DNA of 64,000 nt, from contig ML662465.1 in NCBI GenBank assembly GCA_007570785.1, positions 2,597,052 to 2,661,051 on the forward strand, given 5' to 3'. The translations under genes and the position numbers were made by a program. Shown here piece after piece: positions 31,316-41,585 of the stretch. Within the stretch, counting starts at the first letter, position 1; each line of letters starts with the position of its first letter. Source of the DNA: Antilocapra americana. Its lineage: Eukaryota; Chordata; Mammalia; Artiodactyla; Antilocapridae. The notes beneath the pieces were generated by a model, which had not been told where the DNA came from, ran no database searches, and was given only the letters and a program-made list of their open reading frames with translations.

Positions 31316-31631
31316 ACTTTGTGTTTTGGTCTTGAAGCTCCTTAATTTGGAGGATATTATTCAATATATCCACTGTCTAACAGATCCAAAGAGATGGCAA
31401 CATGAAAAGGATTCAGCCTGAAGTCCCTGGCTTTTAAGATGGAGGAAGGAGTCACAAGGCAAGGAATGCAGGCATCCTCTAGAATCTGGAAAAGGCAAGG
31501 AAACAGGTTCTCCCCTGGAGCTTCCAGAAGGAACACAGCCCTGCTGACATCATGATTTTATCCTAGCAAGGTTGTGTCAGACTTTTGCCTTTCAGAACTA
31601 GAATCTATAAATTGATGGCCACTAAGATATT
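31316..31631. other. Unassigned sequence
   Basis: Nothing recognised. Confidence 0.45.
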
Positions 31632-31850
31632 GGGCTTCCCAGGTGGCTCAGTGGATAGGGAATCTGACTACAATGCAGAAGACACAGACTTGAGTTCAGT
31701 CCCTGGGCTGGGAAGATCCCCTGGAGGAGGGAATGGCAACCCACTCCAGTATTCTCGCCTACAGAATCCCATGGACAGAGGAGCCAAGTGGGCTGTAGTC
31801 CATAGGATCAAAAAGAGTAGGTCATGAATGAAACAACTGTAAACACACAC
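31632..31850 (+). mobile_element. Bov-tA SINE
   Basis: Head 'ggcttcccaggtggctcagt'; the tail is degraded ('aagagtaggtcatgaatgaa'). Confidence 0.92.
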
Positions 31851-31896
31851 ATAAGATAGTAATTTGTTACAGCAATAGAAGATTAATACAATCAAC

Positions 31897-32590
31897 CTCT
31901 TTTTTTAAAAACTGGAATATAATAACTCCCAGGAGGTGCTAGTAGCAAAGAACCTACCTGTCAATGCAGGCAGCCATAAGAGATGTGGGTTCGATCCCTG
32001 GGTCAAGAAGATCCCCTGGAGGAGGGAATGTCAACCTACTTCAGTATTCTTGCCTGGAGAATCCCATGGACAGAGGAGCCTGGTGTGCTGCAGTCCATAG
32101 GGTCACAAAAGTTGGACACAACTGAAGCGACTTAGCACACATGCATAATGGCTTTACAATGTTGTGTTAGCTTTTGCTATACATTATAGCAGTTATATGT
32201 ATATGCATATCCCCTCCCTCTTCAGTCTTCCTCTCTTCCCCTGATTCCACTTCTGCAGTCATCACCCAGTACCAGCCTGAGCTCCTTGTGCTATACAGCA
32301 GCTTCCTCCTAGCTCTGTTTTACACATGACAGTGTATATGGGTCAATCCTAATCTCCCAATTTGTCCCACCCTCTCCTTCCCCCACTGTGTCCACAAGTC
32401 TGTTCTCTACTTCTGCATCTCTATTCCTGCCCTGAAATAGGTTCATCAATTCCATATATATGTGTTAATACCATATGGGTTTTGCTCTTTCTGACTTCAC
32501 TCTGTATGAGAAGCTCTAGTTTTATCCACATTACTACAACTGACTCAATGTTATACCTCTTTACGGCCAAGTAATATTCCATCAGACAGT
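31897..32590 (-). mobile_element. L1 3' portion, split by a SINE
   Basis: Reversed L1: 'ttaaaaactggaatataata' before the SINE, then 'gctttacaatgttgtgttag', 'ctgtgtccacaagtctgttc' and 'ggccaagtaatattccatca' after it. Confidence 0.92.
31924..32146 (+). mobile_element. Bov-tA SINE inside L1
   Basis: Head 'actcccaggaggtgctagta', B box 'gggttcgatccctggg' at consensus, tail 'gacacaactgaagcgactta'. Confidence 0.93.
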
Positions 32591-33747
32591 CTTTCTTATA
32601 CTGTGCTCTCTTTGTCTTTGCATTTGAGTTTTCTATTCACAAAGTCCTGCCCATCCCTTAGAAGGAGAAAATTCTGGTAGGATCAGCTTTTAGGGTAGGA
32701 CAATGGCTGGGCCATGTTTCCCAGTGGGTTGGCCACTGGGAGAGAAAAGGTAATCAATGCAAATATCTGATGAGTGTTTCTGCATTCTACTTCTCACAGA
32801 ATGTAAGGCTAAAATATAGTTCCAAAGGCAGAAGTTCAGCTTAGCTGTCTCTGTTTTCCTGCATATGTATACCCTTGCCCCTTCAGACTATTGCGTAATG
32901 TGAATGGCCACCTGGTAGCCTCATTTAGCCTTTGGATGGGAGGGAAAGGAAATATCTTAAAGACGGCAGGCTCAAACCACAGGCTCCAGCTGGTTTATCA
33001 ACATGGTCCACTCTGGCCTTTTGGGTTCATGTCTAATTTATATTGAAGTACTGGTTGGATCTCCTGTTTTTCTTTATCCTTTGATTTGATAACTCAGTCG
33101 GGGCTCTCATGGGACAGGTGTTTGTGGTTTGGGACAGTGCTTAGGCATCTGACACCATACTATCTTAATTTCATTGAGATTCCACCTTAACTCTAAGACA
33201 TATTCACTTGTGACCAGTTCCTTCCTGGTCCACTAGCTAATGGAGGAGGCTGCCTTATCTTAGTGTCTAATAGCCTATATGGGATGCTGAATCGTTGTCA
33301 TTCATCACAGCAAGTCTTATTATTTAAGAAACTTGAAAACAGAGTCTAAATCTTGCTAACACTGCCTCACATCTATTTATCACCAAGTGATATATTTGTA
33401 CATGAATGAACGGATGGATGCATCTACTGTGATTTCCAAGTGTCGCAGCTGGGTGTCCTGGGAGCACTCAGCTCTGTCCTGTCTCCCTGGGATCCTGGTA
33501 TGACCTGTTCATCACTGAGCATCTTGTCTGTGGTTCTCTATGTGCCCTTCCTGCTGTCTGTGGGGCTGTAAGATCTCTGATACAATCGGTTCCATCACTG
33601 TGCTGAATTACCTTGTTCCTGTGCTGTTTGTCAGCAGGAAGGATTTATGGGGTGGCGAGACTCCCTTCTTGGGGACTTTCCTCTTCCCTCTGCACCCAGG
33701 TCCTACATCACCCCTCCTCCCAGTCCCCATCTGTCAGCTACTCTGAT
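32591..33747. other. Unassigned sequence
   Basis: More than 1.1 kb without a recognised repeat or exon-like frame. Frames of about 70 codons (33540-33834) look like chance. Confidence 0.5.
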
Positions 33748-33783
<36 letters not shown>

Positions 33784-33784
33784 A
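33748..33784. repeat. (GT)n(TA)n microsatellite
   Basis: Four GT units followed by about 14 TA units. Confidence 0.95.
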
Positions 33785-34393
33785 TCCTTCTCTCTCTGTT
33801 ACCTTCCAGCAAGTCAAATACAGGTAAGCAGTAGTGGAGAAGGTGCACAGGCTGGTTTGCGTTAGTGGCAGACGGCTCCGAGACTCTAGGAATGAACTTT
33901 CTTCTCATTCACGGTCTCTGCAGCTGAAATATGATCATGGGGTGCTCGGGGAACAGGCCCCATCCTCTTCTTCCCAACAGAATTGAGCCATCTTTTTCCT
34001 AAGTTGCTGCCTGCTACCCATGCTGAAAGGTTAATCTGTTCCTTTTCTCAACTAGTGCATTTATCATAGGGAAGTGGTCTGTTGTGTAAAATATTGATCA
34101 AAGGCCTGCCAGGCCCTCTGCTGGTTTGAAATTGAGTGTCGCAGTCAATCAATGGCTTGGTACTTGGTGGGGTGAAGAGAATGTGGTGGCTTCCACATGG
34201 GGGGATGGAGGAAGGGTACTGAGAGGCTGCCTCTCCTGACTGGCCCAAAGGATGAGGCGGGATCAGTGTTGCTGGGCCAGGATGGGGATCTCTGATGAGG
34301 GATCTTGGGGACCTCGAAGCCCCATGGATGGCCAGGCTCTTTGTGCTGACATTGAAGGAAATGTTCTCTTAAGCCAAGCTGGTCAGAGTCTAT
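33785..34393. other. Unassigned sequence
   Basis: No repeat recognised. A G-rich segment lies at 34196-34330. Confidence 0.45.
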
Positions 34394-34406
34394 AGGAATA
34401 ACGTCT

Positions 34407-34638
34407 CTTTAAAAAATGTTTATTTATTTATTTGACTTCATCAGGTGTTAGCTGTGGCATATGGGCATCTCTCTAGCTGTGGCATGCAGGCTTTAGATTG
34501 CTCACTCTCAATAGTTTCAGAGCCAGGGCTTAGTTGCCCCAAGGCATATGAGATCCTCATTCCTCAATCAGGGATTGAACTTGTGTCTCCTGAAATAGAA
34601 GGCAGATTATTAACCACTGAACCACTGGGGGAAGTCCC
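34407..34638 (-). mobile_element. CHR-type SINE with perfect 13-bp target duplication
   Basis: The reversed element begins with an A-rich tail complement ('gtttatttatttatttgact') and ends at the head complement 'ttaaccactgaaccactggg'. 'aggaataacgtct' occurs at 34394-34406 and 34639-34651 with no mismatch. Confidence 0.92.
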
Positions 34639-34767
34639 AGGAATAACGTCTTAATGTAGAATTGCACTCAGGAATTGAAATTCAACTGAGGTGGTAGAAA
34701 TGGGCTACACTCTCTACAAGTAAGTTTTTGTTTCCAGAAATTCAGTCAGCCTCCTTTGCACAAAGGG

Positions 34768-34975
34768 GCTTCACGGGTGGCTCAGATGGTAAAGAATCTG
34801 CCTGCAATGCAGGAGACCAGGATTTGATCCCTGGGTTGGGAAGATCCCCTGGAGAAGGGAATGGCTATTCACACCAGTATTCTTGACTGGAGTATGGACA
34901 GAGGAGTATGGCAGATTACAATCCACAGGGTCACAAAGAGTCAGACAGGAGTAAGTGTGTAACACTTTCACTTTT
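34768..34975 (+). mobile_element. Bov-tA SINE
   Basis: Head 'gcttcacgggtggctcagat', B-box-like 'ggatttgatccctgggttg'. 'agaatccc' is missing in the middle; tail 'cagacaggagtaagtgtgta'. Confidence 0.92.
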
Positions 34976-35074
34976 CTTTTACTTCACATAAATGCTACCT
35001 TAATTTAGTACTATCTTTGGGCTCCTATCAGTAACCTGAATCTCCCCTCCCTCCCTTACCTGTCTGCAGGCCTC

Positions 35075-35460
35075 AAGTGTATGCCACAAAGTAGCTGCTC
35101 CCTGCCAGGCAGTTTTCTAAGCAATAGGAATAAATAGAAAGTCCAGGGCATTCGCTCCCCTCGGTTTGCTCTCGTCTTTGTGTAGAAAAAGACTTTTTCA
35201 CCAGAAGTTGCTGTACAATTCATTAAGCTCTCTGATCGAAGGAGGCCGAGGTGATTCAACTGAGAGAGGAAGGCATATTCCACTTAGGGGAGTAGCACAG
35301 CAAAGAGGGCTTCAAGGAGGAGGTGGCATTGAGCATTGTCCTTAGGAACAACTAAGAATGCATCAGGAAAGGCAATGTGAAGTAGAGATAGGAGCATGCA
35401 TGTAGAAGGAGTTGCCTATGCAAAAGAGATCAACAATGTTGACAGGCATGACAAATGTTG
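35075..35460 (-). mobile_element. L2 LINE 3' region
   Basis: Reversed L2: 'gggcttcaaggaggaggtgg' and 'atgtagaaggagttgcctat', with weaker sequence before them. Confidence 0.55.
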
Positions 35461-35514
35461 AGTTTGACTGATAAACTGAATCATTCCACGAAGACCTGTG
35501 TGACAAACAAAGGA

Positions 35515-35640
35515 GGTTATTATGAGAAGTGAATGGGATAAAGTAAGTAATGGACTTAACACAAGGCTTGCCACAAAGCAGGTACTTGAAATATTTTATT
35601 TTCCTGTAATAACTGCGATTATTGGTTGTAAGTGACAGAA
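35515..35640 (+). mobile_element. MIR 3' part
   Basis: 'aacacaaggcttgccacaaa', 'gcaggtacttgaaatatttt' match the MIR 3' end. Confidence 0.65.
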
Positions 35641-35784
35641 AACCATCTGTACCGGTCAGAGTCTCAGCTGGAAGCAGATTAACATTCAATTTGGGTCATA
35701 GAGGTAGAACTATTTACAAAAGTGTGGAGCAACTGTAAGGAAAACCACAAGCAATAGGAGAACACCCATGGAATAATAACAACA

Positions 35785-36074
35785 AAGCGAAAGGCGCTCA
35801 GTGGTGTCTGACTCTTTGTGACCCCATGGACTTCTCCAGGCCAGAATACTGGATTGGGTAGCCTTTCCCTTATCCAGGTTATCTTCCCAACGCAGGGATC
35901 GAACCCAGGTCTTCTGGATTGCAGGCAGATTCCTTACCAGCTGAGCCACGAGTGAAACCCAAGAATACTGGAGTGGGTAGCCTATCCCTTCTCCAGTGGC
36001 TCTTCCTGAACCAGGAATCAAACTAGGTCCCCTGCATTGCAGGCGACTTCTTTACTAGCGGGTATGAGGGAAAC
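35785..36074 (-). mobile_element. Dimeric Bov-tA SINE
   Basis: Reversed dimer: tail-bearing monomer 35785-35960, ending at a head complement 'agctgagccacgagtgaaac', then the left monomer to 36074 ('tactagcgggtatgagggaa'). Confidence 0.92.
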
Positions 36075-36097
36075 CAGTAACAGGAAGTACCATTACA

Positions 36098-36307
36098 TTG
36101 TTGTTTTAGTAGCTAAGTCACGTCTGACTCTTTTGCGACCCCATGGACTGTAGCCCGTCAGGCTCCTCTGTCCACTGAATTTCCCAGGCAAGAATACTGG
36201 AGTGGCTTGCCATTTCCTTCTCCAGAGGATCTTTCCAACCCAGGCATCAAACTCGAATCTCCTGCATTGGTAGGCAGATTTCTTTACCGCTTAGCTACCA
36301 GGGAAGC
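36098..36307 (-). mobile_element. Bov-tA SINE
   Basis: Reversed copy from 'ttgttttagtagctaagtca' to 'gctaccagggaagcc'. Seven-base 'ccattac' flanks (near 36090 and 36306) may be a short target duplication. Confidence 0.92.
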
Positions 36308-36889
36308 CATTACTAAACCTAGGTCTGAAATGGCAAGAGAGAGAAACCATTGCCATATACAAGTGGGGAGGGAGTGGAGAAAGAGAAGGAGAGACAGAAG
36401 CAGTAAGCACAGTGCCGTCTGCTATGTTTGGTTGAGGTTATTCAACCCACCCTCAGTGATGCAGCAGTCAGCTAGCCACGGGATACAACTCTGGCCTCAC
36501 TCTGCCCCCTCCCTCCAACACCCTGCCAATGCGCCCTGTTGGCCGAATTCTACGGGAAGCTAGAAGCCTCAGAAGTGGTGATGAAGCCCATACAGGTCAG
36601 CATCCCAGGGTGGTGATCAAGTTGGAGTCGGGAGGTGGATGAGTCCAACCAGAACACGGAAGACAGGCAGTCTGCCAGCTCAAACTGAATTAAGTCAGAG
36701 AGATTTCATCAGCCAAGGGAGCAGAGCTGTCTTCAGGCATTGCTGATTCCCAAACACCTCTAGCCCTGCTTTCCCAGGAGATGGCTAAGTTTCCAGACAC
36801 TATGAGATGGCCTAACACCTTGGGGCTCACCATATCCAACCAGCTTAGAGACACAAGTGGAGAAAAGAAATGTCTTTCCCAGAAGTTTC
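36308..36889. other. Unassigned sequence
   Basis: Nothing recognised beyond a 118-codon frame that begins in the preceding SINE. Confidence 0.45.
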
Positions 36890-37120
36890 ATTAATAATCC
36901 ATGCCCAAGTTGGGTCCTACTTAAATATCCTGAGTCTTAGTTTCATCATCAACTCAATGAACATGAGTTTGAGCAAACTCCAGGAGTTGGTGAAGGACAG
37001 GGAAGCCCAGCATGCTACAGACCATGGGGTCATATAGAGTTGGAAATGACTGAGTGACTAAACAACAGTTTCCTCACCTTCAAAATGAGAAGAGGTATAT
37101 CCACTCAACCCAGTTGTGGA
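36890..37120 (+). mobile_element. MIR fragment split by BovB
   Basis: 'tcctgagtcttagtttcatc' before and 'agtttcctcaccttcaaaat' after the BovB are the MIR segment 'cctcagtttcctcatctgta' interrupted and duplicated. Confidence 0.7.
36949..37066 (+). mobile_element. BovB LINE, 118-bp 3' end, with target duplication in MIR
   Basis: 'aactcaatgaacatgagttt' to 'gactgagtgactaaacaac'. Flanks 36939-36948 and 37067-37076 match at 9 of 10 bases. Among the shortest BovB copies in the window. Confidence 0.9.
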
Positions 37121-37129
37121 AAGGAGGGT

Positions 37130-37320
37130 GAAAGAATGGTCACAATCATGGGCTTTGGAGCCACATTGCTTAGACTTCAACCTAAGATCATAACATCTAC
37201 AGGATGGTAACTTTGGCTGCGATTTAATCCCTTTAACCTTCACTTTCCATTTCATCAGCATGATAACAACACTTATTTTATAAGGTGATTAAGCAAGAGT
37301 AGGTAAAATAATGCATTAGA
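37130..37320 (+). mobile_element. MIR SINE
   Basis: 'atcatgggctttggagccac', 'cttagacttcaacctaagat', then 'ttcactttccatttcatcag' and 'tgataacaacacttatttta'. Confidence 0.78.
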
Positions 37321-37342
37321 ATTCTTTGCAGAACATTTGGAA

Positions 37343-37538
37343 CCTACCAGGTGGCAAAGAGGTAAAGAATTCACCTGCCGATGCAAGAGACACAAGAGAT
37401 GCAGGTTTGATCCCTGGGTTGGGAAGATCCCCTGGAGGAGGGCAAGGCATCCCACTCCAGGGTTCCTACCTGGAGAATCCCCATGGACAGAGGAACCTGG
37501 GGGCTATAGTACATGGGGCTCACAAAGAGCCAGACTGA
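37343..37538 (+). mobile_element. Bov-tA SINE
   Basis: Head 'ctaccaggtggcaaagaggt' is degraded, B box 'ggtttgatccctggg' good. The tail 'agccagactgagcac' leads into a CA run. Confidence 0.9.
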
Positions 37539-37559
37539 GCACACACACACACACACACA
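37539..37559. repeat. (CA)n at a SINE tail
   Basis: Ten CA units immediately after the SINE. Confidence 0.93.
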
Positions 37560-38334
37560 AAGTATGCAATAGATATTAGCTGATGTTGTTGACATTGTTA
37601 TTATTTTCATGCTTAGACTCTGTACAGGTGAGAACAAAACCCTTTGCTTTGGAGTTTTCAGTCCCAGCTACCTTGTTAGGAACGCCCTTCTGCTATGTTA
37701 AAAATGGTACCCAGGTATAAATTTCTAACCTCCAGTCACGGGAGAGACTGATGATGCTGATTTGCTTTGCTTCTCATATCTCATTCCTATGTTTATCAAT
37801 GAGCTTGTCTCCTATTGATTCCAACTCTTCCATATTGTCAGGAACAATCTTATTAGCCCTAGAGGTTGGTTTCTCTTGCCCTGCAGAAGCCAGGCAGCAC
37901 TGACTGCTGGTCACTCCCATGATGCTCAAATTTTTAGTGCTTACTGTTGGGATCGTGTCCCTGAGAGCATCTGATAAGAGCCCTGGAGTATGTGACTGCC
38001 ATGTTAATATCATTAGAGGTGGGAAGATGGGCTCCCCAGATCAGCCATCCACACAGTCTAATGGACTTCCTTTCCCTGGGAAATGTGCAAGCTGGGAAGA
38101 ACAGGGGAAAACATTTTTTATTTTCTTTTGCTTTGCGAAAAGACCAATTGTCCGTGAAATCAAATAAAGGTGAAATACATATTAAAATACAGTGGGCCTG
38201 CCAAAATCAGTTAGATGAAATAACAAAGCTCCAAAGTAATGCCAGTCCATGCCTCTGAGATTTATAATCATATTACACTGCTTGTGGTTTGGTAACAACA
38301 ACAACAACAACAAATAAGTGTATGAGTGTAAAAT
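37560..38334. other. Unassigned sequence
   Basis: Frames of 79-88 codons on both strands have no recognisable domain. (CAA)n at 38297-38314. Confidence 0.5.
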
Positions 38335-38500
38335 ATGATTCTGGGCAGCATGGTATAGTGGGAAAAAAAACTCTCAGCCCAAAATGAGGTGGCCAGATTC
38401 CAGTCTTCATCCATCCAACTCCATGTTGAGAAATTACATCTCCCTGAAGACCCAGTTCCCTCATCCATACAATGAAGGTGCAGGGCCAGACACACTCCAG
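38335..38500 (+). mobile_element. MIR SINE
   Basis: 'gggcagcatggtatagtggg' is the MIR 5' end. 'gacccagttccctcatccat' is the core. Confidence 0.75.
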
Positions 38501-38667
38501 AAATCACTTCAACTTCACATTTTTATTTTTGGTTTCTTTCTATTATTGTTGGATTTTTAAGAATGTTCAATAGGATTTTCTCTCTTGAAATGTGAAGTGA
38601 TGGATGAAGCCAGCAGAAAGTTTTGCAAGCCCACCTGACTTGAACCTTCCCTGGGTATCAGTATCCA

Positions 38668-39150
38668 TTAAAAAATTATTTATTTTTAATTGGAGGATAA
38701 TTGCTTTACAAGGATGTGTTGGTTTCTGGCTTACATCAGCATGGATCAGCCAGAGGTATACATATGTCCCCTCCCTCTGGAACCTCCCTCCCTCCTCCCA
38801 CCCCTTCCCACCCCTCTGCTTGTTACAGAGCCCTGGTTTGAGTTCCCTGAGTCATATGGCAAATTCCCATTGGATATCTATTTTACATATGGTAGTGTGT
38901 GTGTTGGGCTTCCCAGGTGGTACTAATGGTAAAGAACCTGCCTGCCAAGGCAGGAGGCATAAGAGATGCAAGCTTGATCCCTGGGTCGGGAAGATCCCCT
39001 GGAGTACAGCAGAGCAACCCATCTCCAGTACTTTTGCCTGGAGAATCCCATGGACAGATGAGCCGTGGTTCATAGGATCAGAAAGAGTGGGACACGACTG
39101 AAGCGACTTAGAGCAGCAGCAGTGTAAAGGTTTTCATGCTACTCTCTATG
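38668..39150 (-). mobile_element. L1 3' end, split by a SINE
   Basis: Reversed L1: 'ttaattggaggataattgct', 'ggtatacatatgtcccctcc', 'attttacatatggtagtgtg', then after the SINE 'catgctactctctatgatg'. It meets a plus-strand L1 at about 39185. Confidence 0.92.
38906..39115 (+). mobile_element. Bov-tA SINE inside L1
   Basis: Head 'ggcttcccaggtggtactaa', tail 'gggacacgactgaagcgact'. Flanks 'gtagtgtgtgtgtt' and 'gcagtgtaaaggtttt' both align to the same L1 site and are probably a decayed target duplication. Confidence 0.93.
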
Positions 39151-39184
39151 ATGTAATAGCTCACCCCCTTTTCCAGCAAGAGTA

Positions 39185-39602
39185 GTGCAGTGGATGGACC
39201 TAGAAACTCTCACAGAGAAGAGAAAAACCTATATTGTATATTAACACATATACAGCAGAGTCTGAAAAAAACTGGTATAGATGACCTTATTCACAAAGCA
39301 GAAATAGAGACACAGATGTAGAGAATAACCAAATGAAAACCAAAGGGAAAAGGGTGGGCGTTGGGATGAATGGGGAGATTGGGACTGACATATACCCCTA
39401 TTGATATGATGTATAAAAGAGATAACTAATGAGAACCTACTGTATAGCACAGGGAACTCAACTCAGTGCTCTGTGTTGACCTAAAAGTGAAGGAAAACCA
39501 AAAACGAGAGGGTATATGTATGCGTGTAGCTGATGCACTTTGCTGTACGTCAGAAACTAACGCAACCTTGTAAAGCCACTATACTTCAATAAGTTTTTTT
39601 TT
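39185..39602 (+). mobile_element. L1 3' UTR
   Basis: 'agtggatggacctagaaact', 'tatattaacacatatacagc', 'aacctactgtatagcacagg' and 'cagaaactaacgcaaccttg' give L1 3' UTR order, ending in 'cttcaataagttttttttt'. Confidence 0.92.
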
Positions 39603-40050
39603 AACAAAAAGAGCAACATATTGAGTTAAGACTGCCTATGATGGGTAATACCAGTAGGGTGAGGGTTTATTTCAATCTCTGCCTCAACAGGTGCCTGGGC
39701 CAATCTCCATCTAATTGTCAGAACTGAAGCACGTCAGCTCCCTCCGATGGGGAAAGGGAACTGTCCAGACAGAGCCAGACTGGGTGTGGATTGGATAATG
39801 GAATAAATAGATGACATCTTGCTAGATGGCCAGTGAGTCACTGAATGAAGACCTGACCAGTGTCCTCAGTGAGGCCCACACCAGTGGACATCGGGGCTAT
39901 GGGGAGGACTTGGCAGCCCTCCCCTGAGAGGAGGGAGGCTACGAGGCACAGGATGCTGAATCCATCTTCTCCACGGGGACCCCAAGCTCTACTAGCGCCC
40001 TGAGCTAGTGCCCTAATGCTGCTGCAATTAATTAGCAGAGATTTACTGGC
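39603..40050. other. Unassigned sequence
   Basis: Nothing recognised. Confidence 0.45.
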
Positions 40051-40249
40051 CTAAACCCTGGTGGTTCAGATGGTAAAGACTCTGCCTGCAATGTAGGAGA
40101 CCTGGGTTTGGTCCCTGGGTCAGGAAGATCTCCTCCAGAGGGGAATGGCTACCCACTCCAGTATTTTTGCCTGGAAAATCCCATGGACAGAGGAGCCTGG
40201 TGGGCTATAGTCTATGGGGCCGCAAAGAGTCAGACATGACAGAAGTGAC
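40051..40249 (+). mobile_element. Bov-tA SINE
   Basis: Head 'ccctggtggttcagatggta', B box 'gggtttggtccctggg', tail 'cagacatgacagaagtgacc'. Confidence 0.93.
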
Positions 40250-40554
40250 CACATCCATCTATCCTTTCTGGCATTATCAGGAATTGTCGGTCTTGACTTG
40301 GCATTATGGAGATTCTGGGTTTGCGAAGGCCATTCTCCACACTTAAGGGTGCTTTGCAGAGTCTCCAGCCCCTGCTCACGAGATGCCACCCTAAGTCACA
40401 ACAACTGGAACTATCTCCAGATATTGCCAAATGTCCCCCCAGGATACAAAGTTACCTTGGTTGAGAATCACTGCTGTAAATGCAATAATCGAAATCCAGA
40501 ATTTGCCCCTTACAGGCTCATGACCGTTGAGTGAGCATGTCATTTTCACCAACA

Positions 40555-40690
40555 GTGAAACATTACAAACACTGAGACATCAGTTTCCTTATCTGTAAAA
40601 TGGGGATCAAACCCATAATACCTACCTAGAGCATGAATGTAGGATATTTAGCTCCTGCCTAGTACTTTAAATGCCTCGTACATAGTAGTT
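40555..40690 (+). mobile_element. MIR SINE, 3' half
   Basis: 'cagtttccttatctgtaaaa', 'tggggatcaaacccataata' and 'ctagtactttaaatgcctcg'. Confidence 0.88.
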
Positions 40691-41246
40691 GAGATATATT
40701 CTGTCTCACCAACCTGGCTATAATTTTACACAGAGGACTTTTTTTTTTTATTTTTTGGCAAATTAAAGGCATATTGAATTACAGATGAGGACAGGCATTG
40801 GAAGCCCCTCCCATCTACCTAATTAGTACAACTCCATTGACAGCCTGGATCCTTCAAAGGATGCTCCCTGGGATGCAGGCCCTCTGCAGAGCTGGCTGGG
40901 AACTTGGAACAGAGTCAAATGTCCAACATCAAATGTTTCAAAGCTCAGAAATGAGGCCATGTTCTCCAATAGGGAGCTGTCTCTGTAAACGTTCCTGTGC
41001 TTATTAAATTCCTGCAGTGGCCACTTTAATTGGACCCGCCTCCCTCACTTGACTAATCACAGCTGCAGAGTCCTACACAGGTTTTGTCTGGAGAGCAGGA
41101 TTCCCAACCAGGGGCTCCCGCTTCTGTCTGGCTCAGGTCCTCAGCACTGACTCTACAGATGCGCTTCCTGGCTCTTCCTGTCTCCAAGCCAATCTTAATC
41201 AATAGCTTCCCTTCCTGCCCAAGTTAAGTCACCCTCCCTGCTCCCA
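40691..41246. other. Repeat-poor sequence
   Basis: No recognised transposon. 40745-41060 holds several AT-rich palindromic motifs ('cttattaaattcctgcag', 'cactttaattgga'). See findings. Confidence 0.5.
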
Positions 41247-41465
41247 GGAGCTTCCCAGGTGATTCAGTGGTAAAGAATCTTCCTGCCAAAGCAGGAGATG
41301 TGGGTTAAGTCCCTTGGTTGGGAAGATCCCCTGGAAAAGGAAATGACCATCCAGTCCATTTACCATGGAGGAAAACAGGAAATCTCATGGACAGAGGAGC
41401 CTAGCAGGCTACAGTCCATGGGGGCTCAAACAGTAGGACATGGCTTAGCAACTGAGTGTGCATGT
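41247..41465 (+). mobile_element. Bov-tA SINE
   Basis: Head 'gcttcccaggtgattcagtg'. The middle is rearranged ('ccatttaccatggaggaaaa'), tail 'aggacatggcttagcaactg'. Confidence 0.9.
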
Positions 41466-41585
41466 CTTGCTCTCCCATCCATTGTCCCTCCTTGTCCACC
41501 TCTGTGTCCCCAGCACACAGCACATGGCCTGATACCAAGGAGCTGATCAATAAGTGTTAAATAAATTAATGACTGAATGGATGAT
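41466..41585 (+). mobile_element. L2 LINE 3' end
   Basis: 'tgtgtccccagcacacagca', 'catggcctgataccaaggag' and 'gatcaataagtgttaaataa' are the L2 terminus. Confidence 0.8.

Noticed and set aside
38604..39101. 165-codon plus-strand frame
   Set aside because: It reads antisense L1 and then sense Bov-tA. The same peptide pattern recurs at other L1 and SINE copies.
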